Shown: positions 40,327 to 50,075, counted from the first letter of the stretch. The stretch: 64,000 nucleotides of DNA from Bacillus sp. FJAT-47783 (GCF_022808615.1 NZ_JAKZKS010000001.1:310001-374000), one strand, 5' to 3'. Notes: a model not told the origin generated them from the sequence alone. Program-made: numbers and translations.

Positions 40327-41631
40327 TTATTCTGTAATCGTATCGTAAATGAGCGTTGGTTTTTCTACTTTTTCTTTTGAAATGATAATATTCTCGTATA
40401 GCTTTTGTTTGACTTCCTCTACATCTTCTTGATTGCTGTAAATCGTCACGAGCGATTCACCTTTTTTCACTTCGTCACCAATTTTTTTATTTAACACTAA
40501 GCCGACGGCTAAGTCAATTTGAGATTCTTTTGTTGCACGGCCGGCTCCGAGCCACATCGCAGCTGTTCCAACCGCATCCGCCACAATTTCAGATACATAT
40601 CCATCTTCTTTCGCCTCAAGCTCAAATGTATGGCTTGCTTGTGGTAATTTTGATGGATCATCGACAACAGAAGCATCGCCACCTTGGGCGGCAATGAAAG
40701 TCTTTAGCACTTCCAATGCGTTACCTGAGTGAATTGACTCTTCCAATTTCGTCCTTGCTTCTTGTAAGCTATCTGCTTTTTTCGCTAAGTAAACCATATA
40801 GCTTCCTAATGTTAAGCAAAGCTCATGTAAGTCTTCTGGACCTTTTCCTGATAATGTATCAATCGCTTCTTTTACTTCCAATGCGTTTCCGATCGCACGC
40901 CCAAGCGGTTGACTCATGTCTGAAATGACTGCCATCGTATGACGACCAACGGCGTTTCCGATCTTAACCATTGTTTTTGCAAGCTCTTTTGAATCTTCTA
41001 GATCCTTCATGAATGCACCCGCACCCGTTTTTACATCTAACACAATGGCGTCAGCGCCAGCTGCGATTTTTTTACTCATAATGGAGCTTGCGATTAATGG
41101 AATACTATTGACCGTACCTGTAACATCCCGTAGTGCATATAGCTTTTTATCTGCTGGTGTTAAATTACCGGATTGTCCAATGACGGCAATTTTATTTTCG
41201 TTTACTAATTTCATAAATTCATCGTTATCAATTTCTACGTGGAACCCTGGTATCGATTCAAGCTTATCGATTGTTCCACCTGTATGACCTAATCCACGTC
41301 CACTCATTTTCGCTACCGGAACGCCTACCGAGGCAACAAGCGGTCCGAGCACTAATGTTGTCGTATCGCCAACCCCACCTGTCGAGTGTTTATCGACTTT
41401 AATACCTTCAATTTGACTTAAGTCAATCATATCACCCGAATGAACCATCGCCATTGTTAATTGTGCACGCTCATCTTCCGTCATTCCTTGAAAATAAACA
41501 GCCATCGCAAATGCACTCATTTGGTAATCTGGAATATCACCGTTCGTATAGCCTTTAATGATAAACTGGATTTCCTCTTTCGTTAACGCTTTTCCGTCAC
41601 GTTTCTTTTCAATTAAATCCACCATTCTCAT
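40327..41631 (-). CDS. pdp: Pyrimidine-nucleoside phosphorylase
   Basis: This 434-residue phosphorylase cleaves uridine, deoxyuridine and thymidine to base and pentose 1-phosphate. Motifs: the [18 protein letters not shown] phosphate-binding block (near 82), [19 protein letters not shown], and [17 protein letters not shown]. In B. subtilis pdp lies with dra-nupC; here it joins deoB-punA. Confidence 0.96.
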   Translation of the reverse strand: MRMVDLIEKKRDGKALTKEEIQFIIKGYTNGDIPDYQMSAFAMAVYFQGMTEDERAQLTMAMVHSGDMIDLSQIEGIKVDKHSTGGVGDTTTLVLGPLVASVGVPVAKMSGRGLGHTGGTIDKLESIPGFHVEIDNDEFMKLVNENKIAVIGQSGNLTPADKKLYALRDVTGTVNSIPLIASSIMSKKIAAGADAIVLDVKTGAGAFMKDLEDSKELAKTMVKIGNAVGRHTMAVISDMSQPLGRAIGNALEVKEAIDTLSGKGPEDLHELCLTLGSYMVYLAKKADSLQEARTKLEESIHSGNALEVLKTFIAAQGGDASVVDDPSKLPQASHTFELEAKEDGYVSEIVADAVGTAAMWLGAGRATKESQIDLAVGLVLNKKIGDEVKKGESLVTIYSNQEDVEEVKQKLYENIIISKEKVEKPTLIYDTITE

Positions 41632-41650
41632 TAATAATCACCTTTTTTCT

Positions 41651-42469
41651 TTACATTTTTTCAACAATCGTTTTCACAAAGCTTAAAAAGTTCGATTTCA
41701 CCATTTCTGTCGTTTCGATTACTTCATCATGGGTTAGCGGTTGATCTAAAATACCCGCGGCCATATTGGAAATACATGAGATTCCTAGCACCTTTAAGCC
41801 GGAATGTTTCGCTACAATCACCTCAGGTACTGTAGACATTCCAACTGCATCTCCGCCAAGAATTCTTAACATACGCACTTCTGCAGGTGTTTCATAGCAT
41901 GGACCACTATTTGCTACATAAACCCCTTCTTGAACACCGATGTTTAATTGACTTGCTACATTTTTTGCAAGTGCACGTAAATCCTTATCATACGCTTCAG
42001 ACATATCAGGGAAACGAACACCGAGCTCAGCATCGTTCGGTCCAATTAGTGGGTTTGTACCGATGTTGTTAATATGATCTGTAATAATCATTAAATCCCC
42101 TGGCTTAAATGCTTCATTAATTCCGCCCGCTGCATTTGTTACGATTAATTTTTCTACACCAAGCGCTTTCATCACTCGTACTGGGAATGTAACTTTATCA
42201 AGGCTATACCCTTCATAAAAGTGGAATCTCCCTTGCATGGCTACAACTGTTTTTCCTTTTAATGTCCCGAATACAAGTTGTCCTGCATGACCTTCAACTG
42301 TAGAAACAGGAAATCCTGGAATGTCTTGATATGGAATTTTTACCGACTCTTCAATCTCATCTGCTAATACGCCAAGTCCAGAACCTAATATAAGTCCAAT
42401 TTCAGGTGTTTTTGAAAATTTGTCTTTTAAAAATTGACCCGCTTCTAAAATATGTTGTTTGACTGACAT
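41651..42469 (-). CDS. punA: Purine-nucleoside phosphorylase (trimeric, PNP I)
   Basis: This 272-residue enzyme shows the trimeric PNP motifs: [55 protein letters not shown], and [13 protein letters not shown]. It phosphorolyses inosine, guanosine and deoxy forms. Known in B. subtilis as pupG/punA. It follows deoB by 13 bp. Confidence 0.96.
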   Translation of the reverse strand: MSVKQHILEAGQFLKDKFSKTPEIGLILGSGLGVLADEIEESVKIPYQDIPGFPVSTVEGHAGQLVFGTLKGKTVVAMQGRFHFYEGYSLDKVTFPVRVMKALGVEKLIVTNAAGGINEAFKPGDLMIITDHINNIGTNPLIGPNDAELGVRFPDMSEAYDKDLRALAKNVASQLNIGVQEGVYVANSGPCYETPAEVRMLRILGGDAVGMSTVPEVIVAKHSGLKVLGISCISNMAAGILDQPLTHDEVIETTEMVKSNFLSFVKTIVEKM

Positions 42470-42481
42470 GATATTTCCCCC

Positions 42482-43666
42482 TTAATTTAACTTATCTAAA
42501 AAGCTCGCTCCATGTTTAGGCATTGTTACGTTGAAATTGTCTGCTACTGTTGCCCCAATGTCGGCAAATGTTTTGCGAATTGGAAGTTCTTTTCCTTCTT
42601 GCATCTTTTTGTTATAAACGAGAAGAGGTACATACTCTCTTGTATGATCGGTTCCGTGATGAACTGGGTCATTTCCATGATCTGCTGTAATTATGAATAA
42701 ATCGTCATCGCGAAGCTTTTCAAACACTTCTGGTAAACGAGCATCAAACTCTTCTAACGCTTTACCGTATCCAATCGGATCACGACGATGTCCAAATTTC
42801 GCATCAAAATCAACTAAGTTTAAAAATGCAAGACCTGTAAAGTTTTTATCAAGTGTTGAAATAAATTTATCCATTCCATCATTATTTGACGATGTACGGA
42901 TCGCTTCAGTAATTCCTTCACCATCGTATATATCAGATATTTTCCCAAGTGCAATGACGTCAAAATTAGCATCTTTTAATTCATTCATGACTGTACGTTC
43001 AAATGGTTTTAATGCATAGTCATGGCGATTTGGTGTACGTGTAAAATGACCAGGCTCGCCAATAAACGGACGAGCAATCACACGACCAACCATGTATTTT
43101 TCATCCAATGTTAATTCACGGGCAATTTTACAAATGTTATAAAGCTCATCGAGCGGTACGATTTCTTCGTGTGCTGCAATTTGCAAAACAGAGTCCGCTG
43201 ACGTATAGACGATTAATGCTCCCGTATCCATATGTTCTTTTCCTAGTTCGTCTAGTATAGCCGTTCCGGAAGCCGGTTTATTTCCAATCACTTTACGCCC
43301 CGTTTTAGCTTCTAATTCATCAATAAGCGCTTTCGGAAATCCATCTGGAAACACCCTGAATGGTTTTTCAATGTGAAGACCCATGATTTCCCAATGCCCC
43401 GTCATCGTATCTTTGCCGTTGGAAGCTTCTTGCATTTTCGTATAATACGCAAGTGGCGTTTTTTGAACTGGTATCCCTTTTATTTCACGAATATTACTCA
43501 AGCCTAGCTTACTCATATTTGGCATGTTTAACCCGTTCATTGCTTCGGCAATATGTCCTAGTGTGTCAGCACCTTTATCATTAAATTTTTCAGCATCCGG
43601 TGCCTCTCCAATTCCGACTGAATCTAATACAATTAGAAAAACACGATTATATGTAAAGTCGTTCAT
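42482..43666 (-). CDS. deoB: Phosphopentomutase
   Basis: This 394-residue alkaline-phosphatase-superfamily enzyme interconverts ribose or deoxyribose 1- and 5-phosphates (drm in B. subtilis). Metal and phosphate motifs: [16 protein letters not shown] at the N-terminus, [14 protein letters not shown] (phospho-Thr near 91), [14 protein letters not shown] and [22 protein letters not shown]. First gene of deoB-punA-pdp, behind a near-consensus promoter with possible cre and operator elements. Confidence 0.96.
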   Translation of the reverse strand: MNDFTYNRVFLIVLDSVGIGEAPDAEKFNDKGADTLGHIAEAMNGLNMPNMSKLGLSNIREIKGIPVQKTPLAYYTKMQEASNGKDTMTGHWEIMGLHIEKPFRVFPDGFPKALIDELEAKTGRKVIGNKPASGTAILDELGKEHMDTGALIVYTSADSVLQIAAHEEIVPLDELYNICKIARELTLDEKYMVGRVIARPFIGEPGHFTRTPNRHDYALKPFERTVMNELKDANFDVIALGKISDIYDGEGITEAIRTSSNNDGMDKFISTLDKNFTGLAFLNLVDFDAKFGHRRDPIGYGKALEEFDARLPEVFEKLRDDDLFIITADHGNDPVHHGTDHTREYVPLLVYNKKMQEGKELPIRKTFADIGATVADNFNVTMPKHGASFLDKLN

Positions 43667-43740
43667 CTGTACTTCCTCCTTGTCGAAGTGTCTCTATTTA
43701 CTATACCCTAAATGGAAAGGGAGATTGTTGAATTTCTATC

Positions 43741-43790
43741 GTCAGAAGTCTGACAACTAAATTATAAACCGTTTACATTCTTATATGCAA
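43741..43790 (-). promoter_or_regulatory. deoB promoter with cre-like site and inverted repeat
   Basis: On the minus strand, TTGCAT (43785-43790), an 18-bp spacer and TATAAT (43761-43766) form the promoter. A cre-like TGTAAACGGTTTAT (43764-43777; 12 of 14 to the CcpA consensus) lies in the spacer and -10. GTCAGA-ct/ag-TCTGAC (43741-43754), 6-bp arms, lies at the expected start site. Catabolite repression plus a specific repressor is suggested. Confidence 0.55.
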
Positions 43791-43943
43791 TAAAAAACTA
43801 GTAAATTTTACGTTTTGACACTTAATTTTCATTTTTCTTTTTTTGAGCTGGATTCCTCCTCTTTCCCTGCCACTCTTCCATTTTTACGTGCTCCGTTCTT
43901 TTCGGCTTCTCAAGTTGAAAGCACGACCATTATTATAATTAAG

Positions 43944-43981
43944 AAGAAAACCGGGCATAAAAACGAATGCCCGGTTTTCTT
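43944..43981. terminator. Terminator of xerD
   Basis: GAAGAAAACCGGGCAT pairs with ATGCCCGGTTTTCTTC around a short loop between xerD and the deoB promoter. Confidence 0.8.
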
Positions 43982-43992
43982 CTGGCCAACCA

Positions 43993-44886
43993 TTATGCTC
44001 TTGGATGATATTGTTTGTAAACATCTTTTAGTCGCTTCTTCGATACGTGCGTGTAAATTTGCGTTGTTGAAATATCCGCATGCCCAAGCATTTCTTGTAC
44101 AGCCCGTAAATCAGCTCCATTTTCAAGTAAATGTGTAGCAAATGAATGCCTTAACGTATGCGGGGTTAACTCTTTTTGAATGCCTGCTTCTTTGGCAATC
44201 TTTTTTAAATTCTTCCAAAACCCTTGTCTAGATAAACGTTTTCCATGATGATTTAAAAAAAGGGCTTCTGTTTCATATTTCGATTTTGCGAGCTTACTAC
44301 GTCCTTTTTGAATGTATTCTTCGATCGCTTTTGTCGCTTGATCTCCAATCGGTACAATTCGTTCTTTCCTCCCTTTTCCGAAACAACGAATAAATCCCAT
44401 CATTAAATGGACATCTGATAAATTCAAATCAATCATTTCACTTACCCGTATCCCTGTTGCATAAAGAAGCTCTAGCATCGCCTTATCACGATACCCCATT
44501 GGGGAAGTGAGTTTCGGCGTTTCTATAAGTTTTTCAACTTCTGATAGCGACAATACTTGCGGGAGTTTGCGTTCCACTTGTGGTGTTTCAATATGAACAG
44601 ATGGATCCTCATTTACGACTCGCTCCCGTAATAAAAATTGGTGAAATGAACGAATAGATGCTATATGCCTAGCAATCGTCTTACTTGATTTCCCGCTTTC
44701 TTTTAAATGCTTTAAAAATTGGATAATATGAACTCTTCCAATTTCATGAACGTTTTGAATGGAAGCGTGCTCCTTTAAATAAAAAGCATATCCTTTTAAA
44801 TCCCGTTCATAAGACACAAGTGTATTTTTCGACAATCCGCGTTCTACTAGTAAATAATGAATAAAGTCTTGAATTTGATCGTTCAA
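43993..44886 (-). CDS. xerD: Site-specific tyrosine recombinase XerD
   Basis: The TTG at 44886 ([13 protein letters not shown]) gives 297 residues, near B. subtilis XerD (296); the six codons upstream are not conserved. Catalytic residues: Arg in [12 protein letters not shown], His-x-x-Arg in [15 protein letters not shown], His in [10 protein letters not shown], and Tyr in QIYTHVS. It resolves chromosome dimers at dif with CodV/XerC. Next to yqzK and fur as in B. subtilis (ripX). Confidence 0.95.
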   Translation of the reverse strand: MNDQIQDFIHYLLVERGLSKNTLVSYERDLKGYAFYLKEHASIQNVHEIGRVHIIQFLKHLKESGKSSKTIARHIASIRSFHQFLLRERVVNEDPSVHIETPQVERKLPQVLSLSEVEKLIETPKLTSPMGYRDKAMLELLYATGIRVSEMIDLNLSDVHLMMGFIRCFGKGRKERIVPIGDQATKAIEEYIQKGRSKLAKSKYETEALFLNHHGKRLSRQGFWKNLKKIAKEAGIQKELTPHTLRHSFATHLLENGADLRAVQEMLGHADISTTQIYTHVSKKRLKDVYKQYHPRA

Positions 44887-44893
44887 TATCCCT

Positions 44894-45121
44894 CTACTCC
44901 CCATGTAAATAAAAGAAAATTAATCGGTTGACCCAACTTTCATTATTTTCTTCAACCATATTCGTTACTTTTAGCGCTGCCCCTTCTGGCTCTTCGTAGC
45001 GACGATAGTGATCGTACTCTAAGTTAATCCATATAATAGCATAGTAAAAAATAATCGTAAATGCTGTGAACAGGATAAAAACCTTCATCATATCTAAAAA
45101 GATGATTAACCACTTTTTCAT
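44894..45121 (-). CDS. yqzK: Small membrane protein YqzK (DUF4227)
   Basis: The ATG at 45121 ([10 protein letters not shown]) has GAGGACG upstream. The 75-residue protein has one TM helix ([20 protein letters not shown]) and a short acidic tail. DUF4227 family; function unknown. Located between fur and xerD. Confidence 0.85.
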   Translation of the reverse strand: MKKWLIIFLDMMKVFILFTAFTIIFYYAIIWINLEYDHYRRYEEPEGAALKVTNMVEENNESWVNRLIFFYLHGE

Positions 45122-45192
45122 GTTCGTCCTCCATATCTTCATTCCTTATTAGAAGATATGCCAGCTTGGACAATCTTTATACGTGGTTTTCA

Positions 45193-45313
45193 TAAGAAAA
45201 GCGTAAGCGCCTTGTTCAGCCTCAGACAAAAATGTTCTTACGACGAAAAGGCATTTTTTCCTTTACGGCGTAAGGTTATTTGACTCGAGGGGTTAGGCGC
45301 TGGAGCTGGACAC
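45193..45313 (+). repeat. Dispersed intergenic repeat family B, copy 2
   Basis: AAGAAAAGCGTAAGCGC, GACAAAAATGTTCTTACGACG, TACGGCGTAAGG and CTCGAGGGGTTAGGCGCTGGAGCTGGACAC occur in the same order as at 27149-27268. Both copies are in the same orientation. Confidence 0.8.
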
Positions 45314-45429
45314 AAAAAACGATGTGCAAAAGTTTATGCCTTCCTTTGTAACAAGAACACTTATAGCTGTGTTTAACTTGGAAGGACACGGCGGGCGTTT
45401 TGCTACTGCTGCCCTAACAAACGATAAAA

Positions 45430-45463
45430 AGCCTTTCCAATTAAGAAAAGGCTTTACACTCTT
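45430..45463 (-). terminator. Terminator of fur
   Basis: AAAGCCTTT-ccaattaag-AAAAGGCTTT, followed on the minus strand by a T-rich tail, lies at the fur 3' end. Confidence 0.75.
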
Positions 45464-45920
45464 ATTGATCTTCATTGTCCTCTTTATCCTGACAGCGGTG
45501 ACAAATTCCGTGAAAAGTTAAGCGATGATCTTTAATTTTGAAATACCAATCACGCTCGACAATTTTTTCAACATCCTCTAATAAATCTTCTTGGATTTCA
45601 TCCACAGATCCGCATTCAATACAGACGAGATGGTGATGAAAGTGGGCTGCCCCTTCTTTTCTTAAATCGTATCTCGATACACCATCACCAAAGTTTATTT
45701 TATCAACAATTTTTAATTCTGTCAGTAACTCCAACGTACGGTAAACAGTTGCTAATCCAATTTCTGGAGACTTTTCCTTCACGAGGAGGTAAACATCTTC
45801 TGCACTTAAGTGATCCTCTTCATGTTCAAGTAACACACGTACAGTCGCTTCACGTTGCGGTGTTAACTTGTAGCTTGCAGAATGCAACTGTTTTTTAATA
45901 CGCTCTACGCGACTTTCCAT
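45462..45920 (-). CDS. fur: Ferric uptake regulator Fur
   Basis: This 152-residue metalloregulator has a winged helix (LTPQREATVRVLLEHEEDHLSAEDVY, GLATVYRTLELL) and a C-terminal dimerisation domain with HFHHHLVCIECGSVDEI (CxxC) and HGICHRCQ (second CxxC, structural zinc). It represses iron uptake with Fe(II). A PerR-like box lies upstream. Confidence 0.95.
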   Translation of the reverse strand: MESRVERIKKQLHSASYKLTPQREATVRVLLEHEEDHLSAEDVYLLVKEKSPEIGLATVYRTLELLTELKIVDKINFGDGVSRYDLRKEGAAHFHHHLVCIECGSVDEIQEDLLEDVEKIVERDWYFKIKDHRLTFHGICHRCQDKEDNEDQ

Positions 45921-45982
45921 GACACTTTCCCTCCCTCGCTACATTCCCCACTTATTATAACAAATTAAGAGGAAGTGTCCAA

Positions 45983-45997
45983 CTATAATTATTTTAA
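45983..45997. promoter_or_regulatory. PerR-like box upstream of fur
   Basis: CTATAAT-T-ATTTTAA matches the PerR consensus TTATAATNATTATAA at 12 of 14 informative positions and lies 63 bp upstream of the fur ATG. B. subtilis fur is a known PerR target. Confidence 0.45.
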
Positions 45998-46037
45998 TTT
46001 AATAACTATATATAGTATTAAATGATAAAAATTATTG

Positions 46038-46679
46038 TTAAGAAATCATTTTAATGATTCCTTTCATAAGAAACGGGGATGCATACCCTTCAAAAACAGC
46101 AGCTATGCAAGTTAATACCGTAATTCCAACAAATACAAGCGCATATCTTGTAAATAATTTCATCGGAGATTCTTGCATTCGCTTCATAAACAATTGCCGT
46201 ATCAGCTTTAGTGAAAACACGATCGCTGTTGAACTCGTAATAATAAAAGCAGGAATAAGTAGGAGGTTTTGCGGAAGAACGGATACGAACGAAAGTAAAA
46301 AACCGCTCCATCCCATGCGATTTACTAAAAAACCTACCGTAAATCCGACAACCATCCCTTTTAAAAAGAGCATTATTAAGATGACGGGGAGACCGATGAT
46401 GGAAATGCCTAAAACCCACATTAATCCTAAATATTTCAAGTTATGAAAAAAACTTTGTTGAAACATTTCGGAAGCACTTCCGACACTTCCATCTGATACT
46501 TGTCCAAAAAATAAGTTTAAATAATAATATAAATCTTCCTTTTGTGTCATATTCATGCTGTTTACGATAACGGCGCCAAAAATGACTCCCATGACAAACA
46601 AGACGAAAACGAATAAATACGTTGAAGAATGCTCCTTTATATGCTGAATGAACACATGTTTAAACCCTTGATTACGCAT
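46038..46679 (-). CDS. spoIIM: Stage II sporulation protein M
   Basis: The ATG at 46679 ([10 protein letters not shown]) is preceded by GGGAGG, giving 213 residues like B. subtilis SpoIIM (214). Five TM helices, with [17 protein letters not shown] near 30. SpoIIM, SpoIID and SpoIIP form the peptidoglycan-degrading engulfment complex (DMP). Located next to the endonuclease Q-like gene. Confidence 0.95.
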   Translation of the reverse strand: MRNQGFKHVFIQHIKEHSSTYLFVFVLFVMGVIFGAVIVNSMNMTQKEDLYYYLNLFFGQVSDGSVGSASEMFQQSFFHNLKYLGLMWVLGISIIGLPVILIMLFLKGMVVGFTVGFLVNRMGWSGFLLSFVSVLPQNLLLIPAFIITSSTAIVFSLKLIRQLFMKRMQESPMKLFTRYALVFVGITVLTCIAAVFEGYASPFLMKGIIKMIS

Positions 46680-46763
46680 ACTTTTTCCTCCCATTTCACT
46701 CTTAATAGATTGTATGAGAGGAAAAAGCTTGTATTCCTATCGGATGAAAAAATTTTCAGATTA

Positions 46764-47945
46764 CTAGAGTTCATCCTTATGCCTTGTTACTTTTCCGTAA
46801 ACACCTCCACCACCAGCTTCAATATGTAATCCTCCTTCCCGAGCGGCCACGATAAACGTCGCGATTTTTTCAGGAACTATTTTTGTTAGCTCTTCAAACG
46901 ATACTCTATGCATAACATTCATTTCCGTTCCAAAACGATCGAGTAATTTCGCTAACGTTTTTTTGCCGATGCCAGGAATGAATGCGAGTGGTATTTGATA
47001 CATATAAGGCGGGCGCTCATCATACACATCAGCATGTGTAGATAATTCACAAATTCGGTTTAAGACCCCTTTTACTATGGATGTGCTACCACAATAAGGA
47101 CATGTTGAATTTTCCTTGTGATTGATCATTTTTTCGCAAGTGTTGCAAAAGGTTAAATAATACTTCCCAAGCTTCGGATTTAGTCCGTAATTTGCCACAA
47201 CCTTTCGTCCATTTATCCCTTTTAATGCGTACTTGACCTCTTGAAATGAAGGAGTTTTTAATAGCATTTGTTGATATTCTCTCGCTATATTCGTGAGCGA
47301 ATGAGCATCTGAGTTTGTTAAAAACGGATATCGCTTTAATTCTGCTATGTACGATGCCATTTCTGTATCAGCGCTTAAACCTAACTCCACTCCATCAATA
47401 AGTTCTGGCAAAAATACTTCTGTTAAAGAAAAACGAACCCCTTTTCCATACAAACTTTTAAATGGTGTAAAAATATGTGCTGGTATAAACAATCCGTTTA
47501 ACTCTTTTACTTTTTTCTGTAAGGTCGTTCCGGTTACATACAAGCGTTGAGAACTTAAATGGATGTTTTTTACATATTTTTGACACCATAATGAAAATGT
47601 TCGCATTTTATGGATCGTTGGGAGAAAAACGAGAACATGAATCGGGCCGTGACAATTCTCGTCATAAATCTCAAGTTCACTTCCTAAAAGCAATGTCGTG
47701 TTTTCAAACCGAATCCCACCATCTTGAAGCTCTGAATATCGACCACTTTGTAAATCTTCCTCTAAATGATCGAGCACTTCGGGTACATGACAATCAATGA
47801 CACCAATAATGTCGATTCCTTTATAATGTACGGCTTCATACAAAATGTTTTCCATCGTTAACGTTCTCGATCCGGTAATTTTCACAGGCTTCCCTGTTGG
47901 CGTTCGCCCGATATGAATATGCAAATCAACAAAGAATGTGTTCAT
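46764..47945 (-). CDS. Endonuclease Q-like protein (PHP domain, HhH)
   Basis: This 393-residue protein begins with a PHP metal site (FVDLHIHIG), contains GVIDCHVPEVL, a second metal region (LTNSDAHSLTNIAREY), a zinc ribbon (CNTCEKMINH...CPYCGS) and a C-terminal helix-hairpin-helix (LAFIPGIGKKTLAKLLDRFG). This architecture fits EndoQ, which nicks 5' of deaminated bases and abasic sites; a Bacillus pumilus EndoQ is known. B. subtilis has a short unrelated-looking neighbourhood here (yqxK), so I leave the symbol blank. Alone on its transcript beside nudF. Confidence 0.85.
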   Translation of the reverse strand: MNTFFVDLHIHIGRTPTGKPVKITGSRTLTMENILYEAVHYKGIDIIGVIDCHVPEVLDHLEEDLQSGRYSELQDGGIRFENTTLLLGSELEIYDENCHGPIHVLVFLPTIHKMRTFSLWCQKYVKNIHLSSQRLYVTGTTLQKKVKELNGLFIPAHIFTPFKSLYGKGVRFSLTEVFLPELIDGVELGLSADTEMASYIAELKRYPFLTNSDAHSLTNIAREYQQMLLKTPSFQEVKYALKGINGRKVVANYGLNPKLGKYYLTFCNTCEKMINHKENSTCPYCGSTSIVKGVLNRICELSTHADVYDERPPYMYQIPLAFIPGIGKKTLAKLLDRFGTEMNVMHRVSFEELTKIVPEKIATFIVAAREGGLHIEAGGGGVYGKVTRHKDEL

Positions 47946-47946
47946 A

Positions 47947-48495
47947 CTATCCCTTTTTCATTTTTAATGATAAATATAAAACGGCATACGCGGTTTTCGC
48001 ATCATAAATTTCTTTCGTTTCAATCATTTTTTGCGCTTCTTCTAATGTAACCTCAACAATGTCAACAAATTCATCCTCGTCTAAATTTTGACGATTGGAC
48101 ATTTTGGTTAACCCTTCCGCGACAAATACATGAACTAGTTCATCCGCAAAGCCTGGTGATGTGTAAAAAGAAATGAGTGGTTTTAATTGTTGAGAGCGAT
48201 AACCTGTTTCCTCCTCTAATTCTCTCATCGCCGTTTCCATTGGTTCTTCTCCTTTTTCGAGCTTACCTGCCGGAATTTCGACAATGGCTTTTTCTAAAGC
48301 TTTCCGATATTGGCGGACCATAACGATTTTTTCATCATCCGTTACCGCAATAATCGCAACCGCCCCTGGATGTTTAATAATTTCTCGTTTTGACGTACTT
48401 CCATTCGGTAACGCGACATCCTCAACAAATAAATCAATAATTTTCCCTGAAAAAATTTGCTCTTTTGATATAGTTCTTTCTTTTAAATGGTCCAT
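47947..48495 (-). CDS. nudF: ADP-ribose pyrophosphatase NudF
   Basis: This Nudix hydrolase of 182 residues has the GX5EX7REUXEEXGU box (GKLEKGEEPMETAMRELEEE, near 80). It hydrolyses ADP-ribose to AMP and ribose 5-phosphate. The second ATG (48495) is preferred because AGGG is nine bases upstream; the first ATG abuts it. One base separates it from the endonuclease Q-like start, so they are coupled. Confidence 0.94.
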   Translation of the reverse strand: MDHLKERTISKEQIFSGKIIDLFVEDVALPNGSTSKREIIKHPGAVAIIAVTDDEKIVMVRQYRKALEKAIVEIPAGKLEKGEEPMETAMRELEEETGYRSQQLKPLISFYTSPGFADELVHVFVAEGLTKMSNRQNLDEDEFVDIVEVTLEEAQKMIETKEIYDAKTAYAVLYLSLKMKKG

Positions 48496-48625
48496 CTTCT
48501 CCATCCCTTCGTTCTACTGTTCCTATTTTCTTCATACATTTTACCACATTTGAAATACCGAAGGCGCGCACCCTTCGGTGACAAATTTATACGTTCTTAA
48601 TCTTTTACTAAAGGAGTGAGTCGCC

Positions 48626-48766
48626 TTGAAACACTTTGATGACCGGAAGCGATTGATCCTTATCGGAAAAAAGCAAGAAGTATTGAAATACTTGAAGCAC
48701 CTTTCTACTAATGATACGACCGTTCTTAACTGGCTGAACGAACAGAAAAAAGTTAAAAATCAATAA
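48626..48766 (+). CDS. Small hypothetical protein (46 residues)
   Basis: A TTG start with SD AAGGAGTGAG and a basic, helical product (MKHFDDRKRLILIGKKQEVL to KVKNQ). No signal peptide, TM helix or known motif is visible. It precedes the aldo/keto reductase in the same direction with 94 bp between; a hairpin (ACCGAAGG/CCTTCGGT) lies just before it. Real by SD and codon pattern, function unknown. Confidence 0.6.
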   Translation: MKHFDDRKRLILIGKKQEVLKYLKHLSTNDTTVLNWLNEQKKVKNQ

Positions 48767-48860
48767 GACACTGTCTCTTTCACAATCCGTTTCATTTGCA
48801 TTTTTAGTCGTGTTGTACTAATTTGAAGACAATATCGGATTTATTTAGGGAGTGTGGAAG

Positions 48861-49778
48861 TTGAACAAACGTCGGTTAGGTACGTCAAACTTATATGTAA
48901 GTGAAGTCGGATTAGGTTGCATGTCAATTGGAACCGATGAAGAAAAAGCAAAATCAATCCTTGATGAAGCGATTGACTTAGGAATTAATTATTTTGATAC
49001 GGCTGATTTATATCATTACGGATTAAATGAACAATTTATCGGAAAAGCAATGAAGCATGTTCGTCATAAAATGATTCTGGCTACAAAAGTTGGGAATCGT
49101 TTTGAACAAGGAAAAGAAGGCTGGGATTGGGATCCTTCAAAAGAATACATAAAAGAAGCTGTAAAAAGAAGCTTACTGCGCCTGCAAACAGACTATATCG
49201 ACTTATATCAACTACACGGCGGGACAATCGAAGACAATATCGAAGAAACAATTGAAGCATTTGAAGAGTTAACGAAGGAAGGAGTCATTCGTTATTACGG
49301 GATTTCCTCTATTCGTCCAAATGTCATAAAAGAATATTTGGAGCATTCTAATATTGTCTCCATCATGATGCAATTCAACTTACTCGACCGTAGGCCTGAG
49401 GAATGGTTCGAATTGATCCAAAAGCACAATGTCAGCGTCATTGCAAGAGGACCTTTAGCGAAAGGATTATTAACAGAACGCCCTCTAGCACAAGCATCTG
49501 ACAAAATAAAAGAAAATGGTTATTCACATTATTCTTTTTCTGATTTACGAGAAACACTAGAAAAAATCGATAAAGCATGTCCAACACATACTCGTACCGA
49601 AATCGCTTTACACTATTGCTTAAGTCACAATGTTGTTGGAGCTGTCATCCCCGGAGCTAGTCACGTTCAGCAAGTGCGTGCAAATGTACAAGCCGCAAAG
49701 TCTCAACCACTTACACAAGAAGAAATCGATACATTAAAACAAGTCACAAAACAAGCGATTTATACGAACCATCGTTAG
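48861..49778 (+). CDS. yqkF: Aldo/keto reductase YqkF
   Basis: This 305-residue NADPH-dependent reductase has SEVGLGCMSIG, the catalytic Asp/Tyr/Lys/His set (FDTADLYHYG, ATKVGNR, LYQLHGG) and GAVIPGASHVQQV near the cofactor phosphate site. Start at TTG 48861 (MNKRRLGTSNLY) has AGGGAGTG upstream; the in-frame GTG at 48852 lies inside the SD. Length matches B. subtilis YqkF. The physiological substrate is unknown. Confidence 0.93.
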   Translation: MNKRRLGTSNLYVSEVGLGCMSIGTDEEKAKSILDEAIDLGINYFDTADLYHYGLNEQFIGKAMKHVRHKMILATKVGNRFEQGKEGWDWDPSKEYIKEAVKRSLLRLQTDYIDLYQLHGGTIEDNIEETIEAFEELTKEGVIRYYGISSIRPNVIKEYLEHSNIVSIMMQFNLLDRRPEEWFELIQKHNVSVIARGPLAKGLLTERPLAQASDKIKENGYSHYSFSDLRETLEKIDKACPTHTRTEIALHYCLSHNVVGAVIPGASHVQQVRANVQAAKSQPLTQEEIDTLKQVTKQAIYTNHR

Positions 49779-49818
49779 CAGAGAGACAAGTCTGCATTTA
49801 TTTGTATAGGTTAAATAG

Positions 49819-50022
49819 CAGTGTAATTAAAAGTTTCACTGCAATATCAGTTTCTCATGCAATTATGGGAGTTCTGGTGCAATTACCAGACTTCAGGTGC
49901 AATAATACGGTCAGTCGTGCAAATAATTTTAGATTCGTGCAATTAATCACGGAAGTGGTGCAATTATTGCTGAAAGTGGTGCAAAAAACTTCTCAACTGG
50001 TGCAATTCAGGTTTAATCCCCA
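49819..50022. repeat. Phased array of TGCAATT-like units (about ten copies)
   Basis: TGCAAT or a one- to two-base variant begins at 49822 (TGTAAT), 49840, 49858, 49878, 49898, 49918 (TGCAAA), 49938, 49959, 49980 (TGCAAA) and 50001. Spacings are 18, 18, 20, 20, 20, 20, 21, 21 and 21. Most units are preceded by G or GG. The intervening 12-14 bases differ between units. Position is between the stops of yqkF and yqkE. Confidence 0.9.
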
Positions 50023-50043
50023 TTGAATATTATGCAATACGTG

Positions 50044-50075
50044 AAAAAGACAGCTAAAAATGCTGTCTTTTTCTA
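50044..50075. terminator. Bidirectional terminator between yqkF and yqkE
   Basis: AAAAAGACAGC-taaaaat-GCTGTCTTTTT, perfect 11-bp arms. Confidence 0.88.

Noticed and set aside
43815-44138. Open frame on the plus strand
   Set aside because: It runs antisense into xerD and covers the terminator; no SD.
45324-45521. Open frame on the plus strand with GHGGRF and a minus-strand shadow
   Set aside because: It overlaps the fur 3' end and terminator, has no ribosome site and shows no match that I recognise.
48556-48579. Hairpin ACCGAAGG/CCTTCGGT considered as nudF-side terminator
   Set aside because: No T tract follows on either strand; it is at the 5' side of nudF and only a structural curiosity.
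49819-50022. Possible CRISPR array
   Set aside because: The conserved core is only 7-8 bp, spacers are 12-14 bp and there are no cas genes in the window.
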